64,000 nucleotides of DNA from an uncultured Lachnospiraceae bacterium (GTDB taxonomy: Bacteria > Bacillota > Clostridia > Lachnospirales > Lachnospiraceae). The notes beneath the pieces were generated by a model, which was given only the letters and a program-made list of their open reading frames with translations, searched no databases and was not told the origin of the DNA. A program made the translations under genes and the position numbers. Numbering within the stretch: the first letter of the stretch is position 1; each line of letters opens with the position of its first letter. The stretch is taken from the NCBI GenBank assembly GCA_944377405.1, contig CALWES010000006.1:1-64000 (forward strand). The letters run 5' to 3'. This document shows, piece after piece, positions 60,309 through 64,000 of this stretch.

Positions 60309-61150
60309 ACGCCTGTTACCCTCCTTTCTGCTCCCTCGTCCCGGTCAAGCTTCCGGACAAGGTACATGCTCAGCATCATGATAACTGCCATGATCATGGA
60401 GATGGCACTGCCGAAGTTCCATTCTCCAACGGTAATGAACTGGTTTTCGATCACGTTTCCGATAAGGAAGAACTGTCCGCCTCCCAGAAGCTTCGGAATG
60501 AAGAAGGAGCTTACCGCCGGCAGGAACACCAGTGTGATACCGCTCACCACTCCCGGAAGGGACAGGGGCAGGATCACCCGCAGGAAAGTCTGTACCCGGT
60601 CTGCGCCCAGGTCGGCACTGGCCTCCAGCAGGGACTTGTCCATCTTGCTCAGGGAGGTGTTGATCTGCAGGATCATGAAGGGAATGAAATTGTATACCAT
60701 ACCCAGCATGACTGCTCCCTCTGTATACATCAGCTCCACCTCTCCGAAGCCCAGGAGCTTCAGAAGGCTCTGGAAGATACCGCCGTCGGATAAAAGGCCA
60801 ATCCAGGCATAGGTCCGCACCAGCATATTGATCCAGGTGGGTACCGTGATGGCAAGGATCAGGATGTTCTGCATCCGCTCACTGCTGTTGGCAATGAAGT
60901 AGGCCACCGGATACCCCAGCAGGACACAGATGACGGTGGTTTTCAGGGCGATACCGATGGAGCGCCACAGGATCAGGAGGAAATCCGGATCCGTAAAGAA
61001 CTTGTGGAAGTGTTCCAGGGTAAAGGTAAAGGAAACGATACTGTTTCCCTGGTTCGTCACGGAGTAGATGGCGATCAGAAGCATGGGCAGGAGCAGCATG
61101 ATCGCACTCCAGACGATATAGGGGATGGCAAGCTGTGGAAATCTCTTCAT
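60305..61150 (-). CDS. potB: Polyamine ABC transporter permease PotB
   Basis: 281 residues, six membrane helices. FTLEHFHKFFTDPDFLLILW in the first outer loop and EASADLGADRVQTFLRVILP as the EAA loop are typical. The stop overlaps potC and the start abuts the potA stop directly (61151/61150), so translation is coupled along the operon. Confidence 0.95.
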   Translation of the reverse strand: MKRFPQLAIPYIVWSAIMLLLPMLLIAIYSVTNQGNSIVSFTFTLEHFHKFFTDPDFLLILWRSIGIALKTTVICVLLGYPVAYFIANSSERMQNILILAITVPTWINMLVRTYAWIGLLSDGGIFQSLLKLLGFGEVELMYTEGAVMLGMVYNFIPFMILQINTSLSKMDKSLLEASADLGADRVQTFLRVILPLSLPGVVSGITLVFLPAVSSFFIPKLLGGGQFFLIGNVIENQFITVGEWNFGSAISMIMAVIMMLSMYLVRKLDRDEGAERRVTGV

Positions 61151-62734
61151 TTAGAACACCATCTTTTCCATCACATGAATATCTTCCGGTTCAAAGGTCA
61201 GTCCTACCTCCTGGCCCTCTTCAATATAATCCGTGGTCTTTACCTTGAACTCCCGGCCCGTGGTGGAGAAGGTGATCTGATAAACCCCTCCGGCCTTCAC
61301 CTCTTCCGGGTCAAAATCATAGTCAACGCTGATGTCCACGGACTCGTCCTCGTTGGACAGCTTCCAGCCCTGAGCGTTGGCCCAGGTCTTCAGGTCCGTA
61401 TCAAGAGCCACGGACTCCTCGATCTCGTCTGCGGTCTTGAAGAAGTTGAAGGCACTGACGGCCTCGTTCGCCCGCTCGTTCTTTACGAAGGGCTGATTTA
61501 CCACGAAGATCGTCCTCTGGATCTCCGTTCCCGCCGCCGTCTGGAAGGTCACGGGATACTGTCCGACCTCCGGCTTTAAGTCGTACTGGATCCGGCTGAT
61601 GGAGATATATTCGTCCGTCTCCGGATTCCAGGCCTGAGCGTCGGCCCGGGCAATGATCTCCTTGTCGTCCAGATCCTTCATATCTTCAATGTCCACGAAG
61701 AAGTCGTTGGCACTGATCTTTTCCTTGCCGTTTTCCGAGGTGGCCTCGTTGTTTTTGATCACCCGCATGTTCACCGTTACGCTGGTGCCGGGTACCGTCT
61801 CCACCATGAGCTCGTAGTGGACTCCCTTGAACAGCACGCTTTCCACGGTGCCTGTCAGCTTACCCTGAGATACGGGAACGATGTCCAGATCCTCAGGACG
61901 GATCACCACGTCCACCGGCTGGTCCGGCTTGAAGCCGAAGTCCACGCAGTCAAAGGTCTTGTCATCAAAGTGGACCTTGTAATCCTCCAGCATCCGGCCG
62001 GGAATGATGTTGCTTTCTCCGATGAAGTTGGCCACATAGCGGTTTGCAGGCTCGTTGTAGATGTCCTCCGGACTGCCCACCTGCTGGATCTCTCCCTCCT
62101 TCATGACCACGATCTTGTCGGACATGGTCAGGGCCTCCTCCTGGTCGTGGGTAACGAAGATGAAGGTGATGCCCACCTCCTGCTGGATCCGCTTCAGCTC
62201 ATACTGCATCTCCTTCCGGAGCTTCAGGTCCAGGGCTCCCAGGGGCTCGTCCAGAAGCAGCACCTGGGGCTCGTTTACCAGGGCTCTGGCAATGGCCACT
62301 CTCTGCTGCTGTCCGCCGGAAAGAAGGGTCACGTTCTTGTTCTCATAGCCCTCCAGACCGATGAGCTTCAGCATCTTCATGACCTTCTGCTCGATGACAT
62401 CCTTACTCATCTTCTTGATCTTCAGTCCGTAGGCGATGTTCTGGTATACGTTCATATGGGGAAAGAGCGCGTACTTCTGGAATACGGTGTTCAGCTCCCG
62501 CTTATAGGGGGGCACCTTGCTGATGTCCTCTCCGTCAAAGGTCACCGTTCCCTCGGTGCAGTCGATGAAGCCGCCCAGGATCCGAAGAAGGGTCGTCTTT
62601 CCGCAGCCTGAAGGGCCCAGCAGGGTCACAAATTCATTTTCATAAATATCCAGGTTGATACCTTTCAGTACGATCTGTCCGTCGAATTCCTTTACGATGT
62701 TCCGGAATTCGATAAGCTTCTTCTTTTCTTCCAT
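61151..62734 (-). CDS. potA: Polyamine ABC transporter ATPase PotA with two inserted beta-domain repeats
   Basis: About 527 residues against about 350-380 in the usual PotA. The ATPase part is normal: Walker [14 protein letters not shown], signature [16 protein letters not shown], Walker [13 protein letters not shown] and the switch His in [11 protein letters not shown]. The TOBE region begins at about 235. Two tandem copies of about 75 residues then interrupt it (about 340-413 and 426-503): ISANDFF...[15 protein letters not shown] and VSAFNFF...[16 protein letters not shown] align well, and TOBE resumes at [13 protein letters not shown] start it at 62734, AAAGGG seven bases upstream; ATG 62740 is possible. 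Confidence 0.92.
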   Translation of the reverse strand: MEEKKKLIEFRNIVKEFDGQIVLKGINLDIYENEFVTLLGPSGCGKTTLLRILGGFIDCTEGTVTFDGEDISKVPPYKRELNTVFQKYALFPHMNVYQNIAYGLKIKKMSKDVIEQKVMKMLKLIGLEGYENKNVTLLSGGQQQRVAIARALVNEPQVLLLDEPLGALDLKLRKEMQYELKRIQQEVGITFIFVTHDQEEALTMSDKIVVMKEGEIQQVGSPEDIYNEPANRYVANFIGESNIIPGRMLEDYKVHFDDKTFDCVDFGFKPDQPVDVVIRPEDLDIVPVSQGKLTGTVESVLFKGVHYELMVETVPGTSVTVNMRVIKNNEATSENGKEKISANDFFVDIEDMKDLDDKEIIARADAQAWNPETDEYISISRIQYDLKPEVGQYPVTFQTAAGTEIQRTIFVVNQPFVKNERANEAVSAFNFFKTADEIEESVALDTDLKTWANAQGWKLSNEDESVDISVDYDFDPEEVKAGGVYQITFSTTGREFKVKTTDYIEEGQEVGLTFEPEDIHVMEKMVF

Positions 62735-62797
62735 TCCCATTCCCTTTCCTTGATCTCTTCCTCCCGCGGGAGGTCTGCTTTATTTTTCAGCTCTGTT

Positions 62798-63331
62798 TTA
62801 AAACATCGGGGGTGTGGTCACCCAGAGGATCTTTGCGTCCGTATTTCCCGGATTGTAAAGATAGTGGCTGCTTTTTCCGCTGATGTAAAAGGTCTCCTTC
62901 GCCTTTATCCGGTACTTCCGGTTCCCTCTGTTAAGCACCACCGTACCCTTCAGCACATAGCCGAATTCCTCGCCGTTATGGCTCTCCATCACCCGGCTCT
63001 TCTGCTGCGGGTGCAGGGTCAGAAGGATGGGCTCCATCTCATTCTTCTGGGCATTGGGTATGATCCATTCGATGGTGTAGCCTTCCTTTTCATCCACAAA
63101 AAAATCCTGCGTCTGAAAAACGATCTTCTCCTCCTGATCCTCCTTGAAGAACTCCGACAGGCTGCTCCCAAGGGCCTCCAGGATATCCTCCAGGGTGGAG
63201 ATGCTGGGGCTGGTCAGGTTCCGTTCCACCTGGGACAGGAAGCCCTTCGTCAGCTCGCTTCTGGAAGCCAGCTCCTCCAGGGTAAGATCATTGCAAAGCC
63301 GCAGTTCCTTCAGTTTTTTTCCCAGATCCAT
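62798..63331 (-). CDS. XRE-cupin transcriptional regulator of the pot operon
   Basis: 177 residues. An N-terminal HTH (LTLEELASRSELTKGFLSQV, 16-35) is followed by a cupin_2 beta-barrel (HNGEEFGYVLKGTVVLNRG, ETFYISGKSSHYLYNPGN), the PuuR-type architecture. PuuR-like proteins repress polyamine genes and respond to putrescine. It lies 57 bases upstream of potA on the same strand with GGGGGAGG before the start. An effector at the cupin site is probable. Confidence 0.9.
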   Translation of the reverse strand: MDLGKKLKELRLCNDLTLEELASRSELTKGFLSQVERNLTSPSISTLEDILEALGSSLSEFFKEDQEEKIVFQTQDFFVDEKEGYTIEWIIPNAQKNEMEPILLTLHPQQKSRVMESHNGEEFGYVLKGTVVLNRGNRKYRIKAKETFYISGKSSHYLYNPGNTDAKILWVTTPPMF

Positions 63332-63364
63332 ATCTTCGCCTCCCCCTTGTCAGGGTGTTTCGTG

Positions 63365-63450
63365 TTACTAAACTTCTGATATAATAAATCAAACAATCAC
63401 ATTATACATATATTTCTTCCGTTTGCAACAGGTTTGTTTAATTTTAGTAA
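63365..63450 (-). promoter_or_regulatory. Promoter of the XRE-cupin/pot operon with flanking half sites
   Basis: TTGCAA (63428-63423), 16 bases, TATAAT (63406-63401). TTACTAAA (63365-63372) and its inverse TTTAGTAA (63443-63450) flank the promoter and may bind the regulator. Confidence 0.65.
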
Positions 63451-63497
63451 ATATTTTTTTTAGTATTTTGTACTTTTCCAAGTACAGAAAAAAAGAG

Positions 63498-63532
63498 CAA
63501 AAAATCCGGCCCATCCCTTCGGACAGGCCGGA
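63498..63532 (-). terminator. Terminator of the arsM-like gene
   Basis: TCCGGCC (63505-63511) pairs with GGCCGGA (63526-63532). On the minus strand TTTTTTG follows, 11 bases past the final stop. Confidence 0.88.
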
Positions 63533-63542
63533 CATTTTCGGT

Positions 63543-64000
63543 TCAAGATCTATTCGGTTTTCTTGCCGTTATCACGGAGGACATGATGTAGTTTCCCACG
63601 GAAAGGCTCCTGCCCCATTTTTCCTCATATTCTCTGGAAACGGGCTTTTCCTGAACGGAGACTTCTTCAAATCCCGCGTTTTCGATCAGCCGGGCCAGTT
63701 CTTCAACTGAAGAGGCGCCGCTGACTCAGCAGGAATGGAGGCTCGGGTCATCCTGCATCTCCTTCGGAAGCGCCTTCATGATGACGATGTCACAGATGGA
63801 GATCCTGCCTCCGGGCTTTAAGACCCGAAGGATCTCCCGGTAGACCCGTCCCTTTACCGGAGACATGTTGATGACGCAGTTGGAAATGCAGACGTCGGCA
63901 GAATTGTCTGCCGCCGGCAGGTTTTCGATCTCCCCCAGACGGAACTCCACGTTCCGGATCCGGTGCTTTTTTGCTGTCTGCCTGGCGGTGCTGAGCATTT
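63543..64000 (-). CDS. arsM: ArsM-type arsenite methyltransferase, probable selenoprotein (TGA-encoded Sec), 5' part beyond the window
   Basis: The visible part has the ArsM core: VEFRLGEIENLPAADNSADV, CISNCVINMSPVKGRVYREI with the conserved Cys, and RVLKPGGRISICDIVIM. At 63728-63726 an in-frame TGA follows LHSC. The frame then continues without loss of similarity (VSGASSVEELARLIENAGFE, ending VITARKPNRS) to a stop at 63543. In the family this loop reads GCVxGA, so TGA replaces the arsenic-binding Cys. A hairpin begins 12 bases after the TGA. Selenocysteine is the best explanation; a nonsense mutation or sequencing error is the alternative. ArsM methylates As(III). The N terminus lies beyond 64000. 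Confidence 0.78.
63688..63722 (-). promoter_or_regulatory. Bacterial SECIS-like hairpin after the in-frame TGA
   Basis: TCTTC (63713-63709) and GAAGA (63704-63700) enclose the loop AGTT; AGCGGCGCC and GGCCCGGCT below it pair at most positions. The loop G is 19 bases after the TGA. As I recall, bacterial SECIS elements have a small loop with an early G, about 16-37 bases after UGA. Confidence 0.6.

Noticed and set aside
63726..63728. Genuine stop codon of a truncated methyltransferase
   Set aside because: Family-like sequence continues in frame for 60 codons, the TGA sits at the conserved Cys, and a SECIS-like hairpin follows. A mutation or read error remains possible but is less likely.

Overview
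The window looks like a chromosomal segment from an anaerobic, gut-type Firmicute, most likely a Lachnospiraceae-like Clostridium relative. This is inferred from the protein content: an ntp-type V-ATPase operon, a 2[4Fe-4S] ferredoxin, a DUF5711 protein, an AAA_14/DUF4143 ATPase and an oleate hydratase. Canonical AGGAGG ribosome sites and Gram-positive style promoters agree. Most genes are on the minus strand. I found no rRNA, tRNA or CRISPR array.

Layout. 1-0.9 kb: the start of a type I restriction methylase gene (hsdM, running off the left edge) preceded by its XRE regulator and a 26-bp perfect palindrome. 1.1-6.4 kb: oleate hydratase with a TetR regulator, a TRAM-less RlmD-like RNA methylase, an RsmH paralogue and an MGMT-fold protein. 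6.5-15.15 kb: a visibly AT-richer accessory island with an SF1 helicase-nuclease, a small secreted metal-site protein, a Nudix hydrolase, a predicted PUA/EVE-like reader, a DUF262-HNH nuclease and a HigB/HigA-ImmA toxin-antitoxin pair. It ends against the 3' end of a second rlmD-like gene. 15.1-23.8 kb: RlmD, YhaM, a protease-dead HtrA homologue, an orphan histidine kinase, and a ROK kinase/DUF5711/nucleotidyltransferase operon.

23.9-32.8 kb: a complete nine-gene V-ATPase operon in the order H-I-K-E-C-F-A-B-D. The K ring subunit keeps the residues that bind Na+ in Enterococcus hirae NtpK. 33.3-42.1 kb: MATE exporter, GNAT, RlmI-type methylase, DJ-1 protein, two oxidoreductases, an isochorismatase-fold hydrolase, ferredoxin, ZIP transporter, glycosyltransferase and LMW phosphatase. 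42.2-47.1 kb: an AAA ATPase with paired operators, an AlkD-like glycosylase, and a eukaryotic-type kinase with a zinc-ribbon/beta-helix membrane protein, divergent from an XRE regulator. 47.2-52.5 kb: an amino-acid permease cotranscribed with three small membrane proteins, a YibE/F protein and a secreted purple-acid-type phosphatase behind a Pho-box-like repeat. 52.7-58.3 kb: purine uptake and salvage genes, MutY and an M18 aminopeptidase. 58.4-63.3 kb: a polyamine ABC transporter (potABCD) with a cupin-XRE regulator; its PotA carries two tandem beta-domain repeats not found in the standard protein.

The right edge holds the 3' part of an arsenite-methyltransferase-type gene with an in-frame TGA where the family has a conserved cysteine. 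A hairpin just downstream fits a bacterial SECIS element, so it is probably a selenoprotein. This and the 6.5-15 kb defence island are the most rewarding places to look further.
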